A DNA stretch of 64,000 bases from Alkalibaculum sporogenes (GCF_009362815.1 NZ_WHNX01000013.1:1-64000); one strand, 5' to 3'; shown: positions 25,957 through 35,845, numbered from the stretch's first letter. Notes: generated from the letters alone by a model not told the origin. Made by a program: numbers and translations.

Positions 25957-26778
25957 ATGAATTTTTGTAAAATGCATGGTTTAGGAAATGATTTTATTGT
26001 AATAGAAAATTTACAAGGCAACTTATCATTAGATAAATTCCAAATTGTTTCTATTTGCGATAGAAGATATGGCATAGGGGCAGATGGTGTTATGATTGTA
26101 AATTCATCTGAGACTTGTGACATTAAAATGTCTTTTTTTAATTCAGATGGCAGTGAAGTGGAAATGTGTGGTAATGGAATACGATGTTTTGCTAAGTATG
26201 TATATGACAAAGATATTGTTAAAAAAAATCCAATAGATATTGAAACTTTAGCTGGTATAAAAACTACATTCCTAGAAATTCAAAATAGTAAAGTTATTAA
26301 AGTACAAGTGGATATGGGAACACCAATTTTCGAATCACAAAAGATACCTATTGATAATAGCAAAGAAAGAGCTATAGATGAAAAAGTTGAATTTAATGAT
26401 CATTTAATTGATTTTTCTGCAATATCCATGGGTAATCCACACGTGGTGATTTTTGTAGATGATTTAGACAACTACCCTATAAAGAAAATAGGTCCATTCA
26501 TTGAAAATCATTCTCTTTTCCCTAAAAAGACAAATGTGAATTTTGTACAAATAATTGATAATGAAAATATAAGAGTTGTAACTTGGGAGAGAGGAGCAGG
26601 TCTAACTTTAGCATGTGGAACTGGCACTTGCGCTAGTGTGGCAATTGCAAACTATAAAGGATTTGTAAAGAAAAAAGTAAATGCTTCATTACCTGGTGGA
26701 AATTTATTAATAGAAATAAAAGATACAATCTATATGACAGGAGAAGCTGTCACAGTGTTTGAAGGTATTATAGAATAA
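25957..26778 (+). CDS. dapF: Diaminopimelate epimerase
   Basis: It converts LL- to meso-diaminopimelate for peptidoglycan and lysine synthesis, without cofactor. 273 residues. The two catalytic cysteines are C71 in MCGNGIRC and C220 in ACGTGTCAS. The N terminus MNFCKMHGLGNDFIVIE is typical. I start at ATG 25957 behind AAAGGGT; an in-frame TTG at 25939 has no site. It begins a run of genes that continues with yicC and gmk. Confidence 0.95.
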   Translation: MNFCKMHGLGNDFIVIENLQGNLSLDKFQIVSICDRRYGIGADGVMIVNSSETCDIKMSFFNSDGSEVEMCGNGIRCFAKYVYDKDIVKKNPIDIETLAGIKTTFLEIQNSKVIKVQVDMGTPIFESQKIPIDNSKERAIDEKVEFNDHLIDFSAISMGNPHVVIFVDDLDNYPIKKIGPFIENHSLFPKKTNVNFVQIIDNENIRVVTWERGAGLTLACGTGTCASVAIANYKGFVKKKVNASLPGGNLLIEIKDTIYMTGEAVTVFEGIIE

Positions 26779-26850
26779 TATTGTTAAACAACGTATTTAT
26801 CTACTAGGGTGATAATTATTATAAAATACTAGTACATGGAGGTGACATGT

Positions 26851-27729
26851 TTGAAAAGTATGACTGGTTTTGGTAGAGGAGAATATAAAGATGATCAATA
26901 TGAAATAATAGTAGAGATAAAAAGTATTAATCATCGGTATAAAGATTTTTTTATCAAAATTCCTAGACAAATTTCCATGATGGAGGAAAATATTCGTAGA
27001 TATGTAAGTGAACATATTTCTAGAGGTCGTGTGGAAGTCAATATTAAATTAAATAAAAGTAATGTTAGTGATAAATCATTGTACCTTAATAATAACCTAG
27101 CTCAAGAATATATAGAGTGCCTTAATGCAATTAAAAACAATTTCAACGAGGTTACAGGAGATATATCTTTGTCGCTTATTTCAAGATTTCCAGATATAAT
27201 AACTACTGTAGAAGATGAAGTCGATTTAGAGTACTTATGGAAAAAAATCAAACCTGGTTTACAAGATGCTGTAGCAAACACATTGAAAAGTCGAGAAAGT
27301 GAAGGGGATATTCTTAAAACAGATTTTGAAAAAAGATTGCAATATATTACCGGATATCTTGATATCATTATAAAAGAAGCGCCTAATGTTACTATTGAGT
27401 ATAAAAAACGTTTAGAGATTAAAATGCGAGAGTATACCCAAGCAGTTGAACTTGATGAGGTACGTCTATTGAATGAAGTTGCAATTTTTTCCGACAAAGT
27501 AAGTGTGGACGAAGAAATTACAAGATTAAAAAGTCATATAGAGCGATTTTATACAATTATGTCTGAAAAAGAACCAGTGGGAAGAAAAATAGATTTTTTA
27601 ATTCAAGAAATGAATCGAGAAATTAATACCATTGGGTCTAAATCCAATAGTATTGATATATCTAACTCTGTAGTAGATATGAAAAGTGAACTTGAAAAAA
27701 TGAGAGAGCAAATACAAAATATTGAATAA
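26851..27729 (+). CDS. YicC-family endoribonuclease
   Basis: A 292-residue protein of the YicC/YloC family; characterised members are endoribonucleases that act on RNA with structured regions. The N terminus KSMTGFGRGEY and the C-terminal block GRKIDFLIQEMNREINTIGSKS are diagnostic. I start at TTG 26851 because GGAGGTGA ends 6 bases before it; an ATG at 26836 would place the binding site inside the coding region. It overlaps the first possible gmk start by one base. remA, often located next, is absent. Confidence 0.92.
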   Translation: MKSMTGFGRGEYKDDQYEIIVEIKSINHRYKDFFIKIPRQISMMEENIRRYVSEHISRGRVEVNIKLNKSNVSDKSLYLNNNLAQEYIECLNAIKNNFNEVTGDISLSLISRFPDIITTVEDEVDLEYLWKKIKPGLQDAVANTLKSRESEGDILKTDFEKRLQYITGYLDIIIKEAPNVTIEYKKRLEIKMREYTQAVELDEVRLLNEVAIFSDKVSVDEEITRLKSHIERFYTIMSEKEPVGRKIDFLIQEMNREINTIGSKSNSIDISNSVVDMKSELEKMREQIQNIE

Positions 27730-27743
27730 TGAGGGAAATAATA

Positions 27744-28367
27744 GTGACTAAATTCTACCAAAAAGAGAAAGGTTTGCTGATAGTAATTTCAGGGCCTTCA
27801 GGAGCAGGAAAAGGGACAGTCTGTAAAGAACTGTTAAATAATTACGATAACTTATTAGTTTCTATTTCAGCTACAACTAGAGATCCTCGGCCAGGCGAAG
27901 TAGATGGGGAAAACTATTATTTCATTAATAAAGAAAACTTTTTAGATATGATAGGCAATAACCAATTTTTAGAGTATGCTAAAGTATATGATAATTATTA
28001 TGGTACGCCATCTAAACAAGTTTTAGATTTGATGGATCAGGGAACTGACGTTATTTTAGAGATAGACATACAAGGTGCATCACAAGTAAGAGCAAATTAT
28101 CCAGAGGGAATTTATATTTTTGTTGTTCCTCCTTCAATTAATGAATTGAAAAAGAGAATCACTGAAAGGGGTACAGAAAATAAAACTCAAATGGATAAAA
28201 GATTAGATTGTGCATATGATGAAATTAGAAATGCGAATAAATACAGTTATATTGTAATCAATGATAAAGTAGATATAGCCGCAAAACAAATTGCAGCTAT
28301 TATAACCGCAGAAAAATGTCGATCAGTACGATTAGAAAGTAAAATAGAAGAAATTATCGGGAGGTAA
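27744..28367 (+). CDS. gmk: Guanylate kinase
   Basis: It phosphorylates GMP or dGMP to the diphosphate with ATP. 207 residues. The P-loop is GPSGAGKGT near residues 16-24; SATTRDPRPGEVDGENYYF and the FLEYAKVYDNYYGT GMP-binding segment follow. I prefer GTG 27744, since GAGGGA lies 7 bases upstream. ATG 27729, which overlaps the yicC stop, has no binding site; it would add five residues. It is followed by rpoZ after 4 bp. Confidence 0.95.
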   Translation: MTKFYQKEKGLLIVISGPSGAGKGTVCKELLNNYDNLLVSISATTRDPRPGEVDGENYYFINKENFLDMIGNNQFLEYAKVYDNYYGTPSKQVLDLMDQGTDVILEIDIQGASQVRANYPEGIYIFVVPPSINELKKRITERGTENKTQMDKRLDCAYDEIRNANKYSYIVINDKVDIAAKQIAAIITAEKCRSVRLESKIEEIIGR

Positions 28368-28371
28368 TACA

Positions 28372-28563
28372 ATGAGATACCCAGCAATTAATAAATTATT
28401 AGAGAAAGTGGATAATAAGTACTCTCTTATCCTAGTAACTGCAAAACGAGCACGTCAATTAATAGATGGTGCCCCAACAGATATTGTATTAGATAATAAG
28501 AATCCAGTTTCAATAGCCACTGAAGAAATTATTCAAGATAAGATAAAGTATGAGTATAAGTAA
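28372..28563 (+). CDS. rpoZ: RNA polymerase omega subunit
   Basis: A small assembly subunit of RNA polymerase, 63 residues, within the short clostridial size range. MRYPAINKLLEKVDNKYSLI, AKRARQLIDG and a C-terminal IATEEIIQDKI are typical. GGGAGGTAA precedes the ATG and overlaps the gmk end, so the two are coupled. It is followed at once by a terminator. Confidence 0.95.
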   Translation: MRYPAINKLLEKVDNKYSLILVTAKRARQLIDGAPTDIVLDNKNPVSIATEEIIQDKIKYEYK

Positions 28564-28603
28564 AAAAAAAATTGCAACAGCATTATGCTATTGCAATTTT
28601 TTT
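28564..28603 (+). terminator. Terminator after rpoZ
   Basis: AAATTGCAA and TTGCAATTT, with an inner AGCA/TGCT stem, are followed by seven T. Both arms are extended by A and T runs. Confidence 0.9.
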
Positions 28604-28622
28604 AAAGAGTAGTAGTGAGTAT

Positions 28623-28682
28623 CTGTAAATAGACAACTTGGCTATCCGCATAATCACAAGAAACAGGCAAAGCATGTTTCTT
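28623..28682 (+). repeat. Dispersed repeat family R2, copy 1
   Basis: The 29-base core at 28645-28673 matches 63601-63629 at 25 positions, with looser similarity upstream. AAGAAAC and GTTTCTT form a hairpin. It lies between rpoZ and priA, the place where coaBC is found in many relatives. Confidence 0.7.
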
Positions 28683-28713
28683 ATAGTAAAAATACTTTAT
28701 AAGGAATGAATTG

Positions 28714-30978
28714 ATGAAAATTGCAGCAGTTTTTATAAATCAATTAAATAGTAACATGGATCATTCCTTTGACTATTTTATTCCTTCTCATTTAGACTAT
28801 ATAGATATAGGTGTTAGAATTGTTGTGCCTTTTGGTATTAAAAATAAATCTATAGATGGTTTAGTAGTAGAAATAAAAGAGAAGAGTGAATTTAAAGGAT
28901 TAAAGACAATTGAGGGTGTAATTTGCAACTATCCAAAACTAAGCATGTGGCAAGTTGAAATGTGTTTTTGGATGCAAAAAAATTATCACTGTTATTTTAT
29001 GGAGGCTGTAAGTTGCTATATTCCAAGTAATATGAAATACAAGAAAGTTAAAATAGATAATAAAATAGAGTATCTCTTAAATAATTCAGAGCAAAAGATA
29101 AAATATTATAAACTTTCTGGCAAGTATTCATTAAAGGAAGATTATTTAAATACAACTAGGCCAAATGCTTTAATGCAGAGACAAGTATTATCCTGTTTAA
29201 ATGATATACCAACTAGCTTGGAGGATTTAAAAGGGTTGACGAATTGCACTGGAGGAACGCTTAAGTCGTTAATAGAAAAAGGATTAATTGAGGAATGTAG
29301 TAAAGTTAATATTAGAAATCCTTATAAAGAGAAAGAATATAGTTATCCTGAAAATAATCTTAATTACTATCAGCAAAAGTCTTTAGATGCTTTTGTAGAG
29401 GCAATGGAACCAAGTACCTTTCTCATTCATGGTGTAACAGGTAGCGGAAAGACAGAGGTGTTTCTACGTTTAATAGAAGAAACTATTAAAAAAGATAAAG
29501 GATGCTTGTATTTAGTTCCTGAAATTTCTCTAACATCTCAAGTTATAGAAAGAATTATGGGAAGATTTAAACAAGATATTGGAATAATTCATAGTAAATT
29601 GAATGCAGGAGAAAGAATAGATCAATGGAACAATATCAAATCTAAGAACTATAATATCGTATTAGGTGCTAGATCGGCAATATTTGCTCCTATGGACAAT
29701 ATAGGTTTAATAATTATGGATGAAGAACATGAAAATACATATAAATCCTCAAATAGACCAAGATATAACACTGTAGGGATAGCTAAAAAGCTACAGGAAA
29801 TGCACGGTTGTCATATTGTGCTAGGAAGTGCTACTCCTTCGGTCACGTCCTACTATAATGCAATACACAATGATATTCATTTACTTGAATTACCAAACAG
29901 AGTAAATGATATCCCAATGCCTAAAATAGAAATTGTAAATATGAAAGACGAACTATATGCAGGGAATAGAACTGTAATTAGTAGAGCCCTTTTCGAAGGT
30001 ATAGAGAATAATATAAAAAGTGGTGAGCAGACGATATTATTCCTAAATAAAAGAGGCTATTCTAGCTTTGTTTTTTGTAGAAATTGTGGATTTGTCGTAA
30101 GATGTTCAAATTGTGACATTAGTATGACATACCATCATAGCTCAAGAGAGATGTTATGCCACTACTGTTCCCATAAAAGCATGGTTCCCAGTATTTGCCC
30201 TAAATGTAAAAGCAATAAAATTAAGCATACTGGTTCAGGTACCCAAAAATTAGAGTTGCAATTACATAAATACTTTCCACAAGCCAAAATACTTCGTATG
30301 GACACAGATTCTATGCAAAAAAAAGGTGCATATGATAGTGCTATTCACAAATTTTCTAGTGGACAAGCAGATATACTTTTAGGGACTCAAATGGTTACAA
30401 AAGGCTTTGATTTTCAAAATGTTACATTAGTAGGAGTAATACTCGCTGATTCTACATTGAATATACCTGATTTCAAAGCTAGCGAGAGAACTTTCCAACT
30501 AATAACACAAGTAGCAGGTAGGGCAGGTAGAGGTACTAAACTTGGTAATGTAGTAGTCCAAACGTATGAACCAAATCATTACTCTATTACCCTATCAAAA
30601 AATCATGATTACAATAGTTTTTATGAAAAAGAAATTTCATACAGAAAAATGATGAATTATCCTCCTTTTTCGGATATTATATATATAGGTTTTACTAATG
30701 AAAATGAAGAAGTGGTATCAAAAGACTGTCACAAATATTATAATAGTTTATTAAAATGCTTGCAGGATAATAATTTACATGAGCTAGTTAAAGAGATGTT
30801 TAACCCAACTTTATCACCTGTAAAAAAGATTAATAATAGGTTTCGGTGGTATTTTATAATTAAGACGGTACACATTAAATTATATAATGAAATCATATAC
30901 AATTTAAATTTAAATAAGGATATATCAGATATAAGTTCTACTAAAATCATAGATATAAATCCAAATACTATACTATAG
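28714..30978 (+). CDS. priA: Primosomal protein N', replication restart helicase
   Basis: An ATP-dependent 3'-5' DNA helicase that reloads the replisome at stalled forks. 754 residues. The N-terminal DNA-binding domain (about 1-190) is followed by helicase motifs: Walker A GVTGSGKTE, DEEH, GSATPS. A zinc-binding region at about 450-490 has eight cysteines in CXXC pairs (CRNC, CSNC, CHYC, CPKC). Motifs V and VI are KGFDFQNVTLVGV and QVAGRAGRG. I start at ATG 28714, with AAGGA 8 bases upstream. It is followed by def and fmt, the usual order. Confidence 0.96.
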   Translation: MKIAAVFINQLNSNMDHSFDYFIPSHLDYIDIGVRIVVPFGIKNKSIDGLVVEIKEKSEFKGLKTIEGVICNYPKLSMWQVEMCFWMQKNYHCYFMEAVSCYIPSNMKYKKVKIDNKIEYLLNNSEQKIKYYKLSGKYSLKEDYLNTTRPNALMQRQVLSCLNDIPTSLEDLKGLTNCTGGTLKSLIEKGLIEECSKVNIRNPYKEKEYSYPENNLNYYQQKSLDAFVEAMEPSTFLIHGVTGSGKTEVFLRLIEETIKKDKGCLYLVPEISLTSQVIERIMGRFKQDIGIIHSKLNAGERIDQWNNIKSKNYNIVLGARSAIFAPMDNIGLIIMDEEHENTYKSSNRPRYNTVGIAKKLQEMHGCHIVLGSATPSVTSYYNAIHNDIHLLELPNRVNDIPMPKIEIVNMKDELYAGNRTVISRALFEGIENNIKSGEQTILFLNKRGYSSFVFCRNCGFVVRCSNCDISMTYHHSSREMLCHYCSHKSMVPSICPKCKSNKIKHTGSGTQKLELQLHKYFPQAKILRMDTDSMQKKGAYDSAIHKFSSGQADILLGTQMVTKGFDFQNVTLVGVILADSTLNIPDFKASERTFQLITQVAGRAGRGTKLGNVVVQTYEPNHYSITLSKNHDYNSFYEKEISYRKMMNYPPFSDIIYIGFTNENEEVVSKDCHKYYNSLLKCLQDNNLHELVKEMFNPTLSPVKKINNRFRWYFIIKTVHIKLYNEIIYNLNLNKDISDISSTKIIDINPNTIL

Positions 30979-30993
30979 GAGGCAACAATAACA

Positions 30994-31446
30994 ATGGCAT
31001 TAAGAAATATACGAGTACACGAAGATCCAGTTCTTAGGAAGAAAGCTAGGAAAGTTGAGGAAATTAACGAGAGAATTAAAGAACTTGTAAGAGATATGAC
31101 TGAAACTATGTATGATGCAGATGGTATAGGTCTTGCTGCACCTCAAATAGGCGTTCTTAGAAGAGTAGCGGTGATAGATATTGGAGAAGGTCCTCTTACG
31201 CTAATAAATCCAGTTATAATAAAAAGTGATGGTTCTCAAATAGACTTAGAGGGATGTTTGAGTTTACCTGGCATTAACGAAGAGGTAAATCGCCCTAATT
31301 ATGTTAAAGTAAAATATATGGATTTACAAGGAAATCAGCATACAATTGAAGGAACAGATTTATTAGCACGTGCAATTTGCCATGAAATAGACCATTTAGA
31401 GGGGATACTATTTACTGATAAATCAATCAAAGAGGAGATAGTTTAA
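30994..31446 (+). CDS. def: Peptide deformylase
   Basis: It removes the N-terminal formyl group from new proteins. 150 residues. Metal ligands are C88 in EGCLSLPG and the two histidines of HEIDH at 130-134. GIGLAAPQIG is also present. AGGAGG precedes the ATG. Its stop overlaps the fmt start by one base (TAATG), so formyl removal and addition are translated together. Confidence 0.96.
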   Translation: MALRNIRVHEDPVLRKKARKVEEINERIKELVRDMTETMYDADGIGLAAPQIGVLRRVAVIDIGEGPLTLINPVIIKSDGSQIDLEGCLSLPGINEEVNRPNYVKVKYMDLQGNQHTIEGTDLLARAICHEIDHLEGILFTDKSIKEEIV

Positions 31447-32387
31447 TGCGGATTGTTTTTATGGGTACACCTGATTTTGCTTATGTACCGTTAAATGCAT
31501 TAATTGAGTCCAACCGCCACGATGTAGTTGCTGTAATAACTCAACCAGACAAGGCAAATACTAGAGGCAGAAAAATAGTTTATTCTCCTGTGAAAGCTTT
31601 AGCTATTGAAAGTAAGTTAGATATCTTACAGCCTGCTAATATTAAGAATATAGATGCAATTAATGCAATAAGTAAATTAAATCCAGATATAGTGGTAGTA
31701 GTTGCATATGGGCAACTACTACCACTAGAAATATTAAATATGCCGAAGTATGGTTGCATTAATATACATGCGTCCTTGCTCCCGCGTTACAGAGGTTCAG
31801 CACCCATTCATTGGAGTATTATAAATGGGGAAGTTGAAACAGGTGTAACTACTATGTATATGGATCAAGGCATGGATACTGGAGATATTATATATCAAGA
31901 AAAGGTTAAAATAGGTGATCAAACTACAGTTGGTGAACTATATGAAGAATTAGCTGTACTCGGCACTAATTTGCTTTTAAAGACGCTTGCTGATCTGGAA
32001 ACTGGTACAGCTCCTAGAAAAAAACAAGACGAAAAACTAAGTTCTTACGCACCACTATTGACAAAAGACATGGCAAGAATAAATTGGAATAATACAACTA
32101 GTAATATTATAAATTTAATAAGAGGAACTAACCCATGGCCAGTTGCATATACACATTATCACGACCAAAAAGTTAAGATATATACTGCAAAATCATATGA
32201 ATCACCAGAAGAAATTGATTACAAACCAGGAACAATAATAAGATATGAAAAAAACAAAGGTTTGTTAATAAAAACTATGGATAGTAGCCTATATTTACAA
32301 GTAATACAATTTTCTAATAAGAAAAGAATGCATATAGACGATTATTTAAAGGGCAATACTATAGAGATAGGGCATACCCTAGACTAA
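31446..32387 (+). CDS. fmt: Methionyl-tRNA formyltransferase
   Basis: It formylates initiator Met-tRNA using 10-formyltetrahydrofolate. 313 residues. The N-terminal domain begins MRIVFMGTPDFAYVPL. INIHASLLPRYRGSAPIHW holds the catalytic His and the folate-binding region, and GVTTMYMDQGMDTGDI follows. The C-terminal tRNA-binding domain is complete. Coupled to def. Confidence 0.96.
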   Translation: MRIVFMGTPDFAYVPLNALIESNRHDVVAVITQPDKANTRGRKIVYSPVKALAIESKLDILQPANIKNIDAINAISKLNPDIVVVVAYGQLLPLEILNMPKYGCINIHASLLPRYRGSAPIHWSIINGEVETGVTTMYMDQGMDTGDIIYQEKVKIGDQTTVGELYEELAVLGTNLLLKTLADLETGTAPRKKQDEKLSSYAPLLTKDMARINWNNTTSNIINLIRGTNPWPVAYTHYHDQKVKIYTAKSYESPEEIDYKPGTIIRYEKNKGLLIKTMDSSLYLQVIQFSNKKRMHIDDYLKGNTIEIGHTLD

Positions 32388-32571
32388 ATTTTAACGAAGA
32401 TGTGAAACATAGGGTACAGTATATTGAAACAGCCATGATGTATTTGTGTCCTTTGATTTTAAGATTATTTTAAGGTAAGTAAAGTATTATGTAAGAAATA
32501 GACGAGTAGAAATTATATTATTAAAATGAATATTAAATAAATATTTGAAATAAATAAATGGAGGTTTTCGT

Positions 32572-33261
32572 ATGTTTTATCCAATGTTTTTATACCCATC
32601 CATGATTATACTTTTACCTGGATTAATTCTTGCAGCGTATGCTCAGTTTAAGGTGAAAACAACATATAATAAGTATCTAAAAGTAGCAAATCAAAGAGGA
32701 ATAACTGGTGCTGAAACAGCTAGTCGTATATTGAAAAAAAATGGGATATATGATGTTACTGTGGAGCAAGTTGGAGGAAAACTCTCGGATCATTATGATC
32801 CCACCAAAAAAAAGCTTAGATTATCTAATGAAGTATACAATGGAAGAAGCATTGCTTCTATCGCTATAGCGGCACATGAAGTTGGCCACGCTATTCAACA
32901 CAATAAAAGCTATGCTCCTTTAACTCTTAGAAGTACAATTGCACCTGTAGTAGGGTTTACTTCAAATTCTGCATGGTTTTTATTTTTCATAGGAATTCTG
33001 TTTAATTTCCCGCAATTAATGACTTTAGGGATTTTATTCTTTGCATCTGCAGTAATATTCAACATAGTAACACTTCCTGTAGAATTTAACGCAAGTAGTA
33101 GAGCCTTAACACAATTGGAATCGGAATATTTAGTCTACGACGATGAAGGTATTGGCGTAAAGAAAGTCTTAAATGCAGCTGCCCTTACGTATGTTGCAGC
33201 AACTATTGTTGCTTTTTTACAATTACTAAGGATGGTTTTACTGAGAGGTTCAAGAGATTAA
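32572..33261 (+). CDS. Neutral zinc metallopeptidase, membrane-anchored
   Basis: A 229-residue protein of the YugP-like zinc peptidase family (Zn_peptidase_2). The metal motif HEVGH is at 102-106. A first membrane segment lies at about 5-24 and further helices at about 130-170 and 200-222. GGAGG precedes the ATG. The substrate is unknown. Members commonly sit between fmt and rsmB in Clostridia, as here. The 184-bp gap before it has no clear coding frame. Confidence 0.88.
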   Translation: MFYPMFLYPSMIILLPGLILAAYAQFKVKTTYNKYLKVANQRGITGAETASRILKKNGIYDVTVEQVGGKLSDHYDPTKKKLRLSNEVYNGRSIASIAIAAHEVGHAIQHNKSYAPLTLRSTIAPVVGFTSNSAWFLFFIGILFNFPQLMTLGILFFASAVIFNIVTLPVEFNASSRALTQLESEYLVYDDEGIGVKKVLNAAALTYVAATIVAFLQLLRMVLLRGSRD

Positions 33262-33264
33262 TTT

Positions 33265-34626
33265 ATGCAAAATAAAATAGATTACCCAAGAGAAGTGGCT
33301 ATTAAATTACTATATGAGATTAACACTAATGATGCTTTTATTAACATAGTTTTAAAAAAAAGTTTAAAAAATTCTCTCTTAAAAGATGTGGACAGATCTT
33401 TTATTAATGCCCTAGTTAACGGCGTGATAAAAAACCGCAATTATTGTGATTGGATTATTACTAATCATAGCAAAACAAAATTTGAAAAAATCTCACCTTG
33501 GATAAAAGAAATACTTCGCTTATCAGTTTTTCAGATATTTTTTCTCGATAAAGTACCTGATTCTGCTGCTGTAAATGAAAGTGTTAAATTAAGTAAGAAA
33601 TATTCAAAGGGAAAAGCTGATAAATTTGTTAATGGTGTTTTAAGAAATATAATTCGAAATAAGGATGAAATTATCAACAAAAATTTTACTCAACATGAAG
33701 AGTTAATAATAAAATATTCAGCACCAGTGTGGATTGCAGAACTATTAAAAAATCAATACAAATTAAGTACTGTTAAAAGTTTTTTTATAGAATCTTTGAA
33801 TAGTGCACCTACGACAATACGTGTGAATAAACTAAAAATTAATAAAAACGATTTAATTAAAATATTAGAAGAAGAAGATATAGATGTATATGACGCAAAA
33901 TTATGCGAAAGCGCTATTGTCATCAAAAATTTTGGAGATATAACAAAATACAATAGTTATAAAGATGGATTATTTATAATACAAGATGAAGCAGCAATGT
34001 TAGTTGTAGATGTTTTAGATCCAAAACCTGGAGATATAGTATTAGATATGTGTAGTGCACCTGGAGGAAAAACAACACATATAGGAGAAAAAATTCTTGA
34101 TCAGCCGGGATTAAGCGCTAGAGATATATACCAACATAAATTGGAATTAATAAATGAAAACTGCAATAGGTTACATCTTGAAAATGTTAAATTAGAATTA
34201 AAAAATGGTAGTGTACTTTATAGTGAAGATATAGAAAAGTACGATAAAATCTTACTCGACGCTCCTTGCTCAGGTCTTGGTATAATCAGGAGAAAACCTG
34301 ATATAAAGTGGAAACTAAAAAAGCAGGATATAAACAGCATTATTAAATTACAGAAACAGTTAATAGATAATGCATTCACTTACCTTAAACCTGGTGGAGT
34401 GCTAGTCTACAGTACTTGTACTATTAACAAGATGGAAAATCAAGAGATTGTAGAATATCTAATGAACAAATATAAAAATGCAGTGTTGTTAGATATTGAA
34501 AACGTAAATAAAGATATTTTACTAAACGACAAGTTTATTCAAACTTTTCCAGAGCTTGATGGATGTGATGGTTTTTTTATTAGTAAGATACTAAAGGCTA
34601 GTAAAGATATACACGGTAAAAGCTAA
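33265..34626 (+). CDS. rsmB: 16S rRNA (cytosine-967-C5)-methyltransferase
   Basis: A SAM-dependent m5C methyltransferase acting on 16S rRNA. 453 residues. An N-terminal NusB-like RNA-binding domain (about 1-140) is followed by the methyltransferase core with DMCSAPGGKTTHI. The two catalytic cysteines are C335 (LDAPCSGLG) and C385 (STCTI). The 3-bp gap from the metallopeptidase gene and a weak own binding site suggest coupling. It is followed by a terminator. Confidence 0.95.
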   Translation: MQNKIDYPREVAIKLLYEINTNDAFINIVLKKSLKNSLLKDVDRSFINALVNGVIKNRNYCDWIITNHSKTKFEKISPWIKEILRLSVFQIFFLDKVPDSAAVNESVKLSKKYSKGKADKFVNGVLRNIIRNKDEIINKNFTQHEELIIKYSAPVWIAELLKNQYKLSTVKSFFIESLNSAPTTIRVNKLKINKNDLIKILEEEDIDVYDAKLCESAIVIKNFGDITKYNSYKDGLFIIQDEAAMLVVDVLDPKPGDIVLDMCSAPGGKTTHIGEKILDQPGLSARDIYQHKLELINENCNRLHLENVKLELKNGSVLYSEDIEKYDKILLDAPCSGLGIIRRKPDIKWKLKKQDINSIIKLQKQLIDNAFTYLKPGGVLVYSTCTINKMENQEIVEYLMNKYKNAVLLDIENVNKDILLNDKFIQTFPELDGCDGFFISKILKASKDIHGKS

Positions 34627-34653
34627 TGATTATATAATCAAGTTTGTTCTTTT

Positions 34654-34690
34654 CATAAAATAAACTGCATATTGTGCAGTTTATTTTATG
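34654..34690 (+). terminator. Terminator after rsmB
   Basis: CATAAAATAAACTGCA (34654-34669) and its exact complement (34675-34690) form a 16-bp stem with a 5-base loop; the T-rich part is in the 3' arm. Confidence 0.85.
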
Positions 34691-34762
34691 AGAAAAAATA
34701 TGAGGTTATTGCTTGTTTTATACCAAATACCTATTCTTGTTATGGCATAACTCTCTAAACTT

Positions 34763-34771
34763 TGTTATGAT
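34763..34771 (+). promoter_or_regulatory. Extended -10 upstream of rlmN
   Basis: TGTTATGAT at 34763-34771, with no clear -35. It lies after the rsmB terminator and 32 bp before rlmN. Confidence 0.4.
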
Positions 34772-34803
34772 ATAAAGGAATTTATTAATGAAAGGACAAA
34801 CTT

Positions 34804-35841
34804 ATGACTAATTTAATTGGTTTATCCCAAGAAGAGTTGCAAAAGATAGCTGAGGATCTTGGAGAACCTAAATTTAGAGCAGATCAAATTTATAAATGGA
34901 TTTATGGACATAGAGTTGACGAAATAGATGAAATGAATAATGTTTCTAAAAAGTTTAGACAAAAATTAAAACTAGAATATAAACTTGATCATATTAAAGT
35001 GCTTAAAGTATTAAAAGACAATAATGATGATACTCATAAATTCTTATTATCCTTAGATGATGATAATATTATTGAATGTGTACTTATGAAATACACCTAT
35101 GGATTCACATTGTGCATCTCAACACAAATTGGGTGTAAAATGGGATGCAAATTCTGTGCATCGACAATAGATGGAATAGTAAGAAATTTAAGTAGTGGCG
35201 AGATGATAGATCAAATATTGGTTATAGAAAATTATTTAAATATTAGAGTTTCAAATATTGTGCTAATGGGAAGTGGAGAACCCTTAGATAATTATGACGA
35301 AGTATTAAAATTCGTATATAATGTTAATAATCCAAATGGAGTAGGGCTTGGTAAAAGGCATATTACATTATCTACTTGCGGTATTGTGCCTAAAATTTAT
35401 GAACTAGCAGATGAAAATTTACAAATTAATTTATCTTGTTCACTGCATGCGCCAAATAACAGTATTAGAAATAAAATGATGCCTATTAATAAAAAATATC
35501 CTATTGAGGAATTAATAGAAGCGTGTAAATATTATGTTAATAAAACAGGACGTCGTGTTACTTTTGAATATGCAATGATTAGTGGCACAAATGATAGTCT
35601 AGATTGTGCTAAGGAGTTAGAATTTAAACTTAGAGATATTATTTGTCTAATTAATTTAATACCGATTAATGAAATTAAAGAAAGTAGCTTTATAAAAAGT
35701 GAAAAAGATAATATAATAAAATTTAGCAAGTATTTAAATACCGTAGGGATTCAAACAACTATAAGAAGAGAATTAGGGTCAAGTATAAATGCAGCATGTG
35801 GGCAGTTGCGTAGAGATATATTAAATAACCCTGAGAGGTGA
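34804..35841 (+). CDS. rlmN: Dual-specificity 23S rRNA / tRNA adenine-C2 methyltransferase
   Basis: A radical SAM enzyme that makes m2A2503 in 23S rRNA and m2A37 in some tRNAs. 345 residues. The iron-sulfur cysteines are C111, C115 and C118 (CKMGCKFC). A mechanistic cysteine is C332 in NAACGQLR. LMGSGEPLDNYD and STCGIVP are typical. It begins the rlmN-prpC-prkC-rsgA-thiN run, with gaps of a few bases or overlaps throughout. Confidence 0.96.
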   Translation: MTNLIGLSQEELQKIAEDLGEPKFRADQIYKWIYGHRVDEIDEMNNVSKKFRQKLKLEYKLDHIKVLKVLKDNNDDTHKFLLSLDDDNIIECVLMKYTYGFTLCISTQIGCKMGCKFCASTIDGIVRNLSSGEMIDQILVIENYLNIRVSNIVLMGSGEPLDNYDEVLKFVYNVNNPNGVGLGKRHITLSTCGIVPKIYELADENLQINLSCSLHAPNNSIRNKMMPINKKYPIEELIEACKYYVNKTGRRVTFEYAMISGTNDSLDCAKELEFKLRDIICLINLIPINEIKESSFIKSEKDNIIKFSKYLNTVGIQTTIRRELGSSINAACGQLRRDILNNPER

Positions 35842-35845
35842 AATT

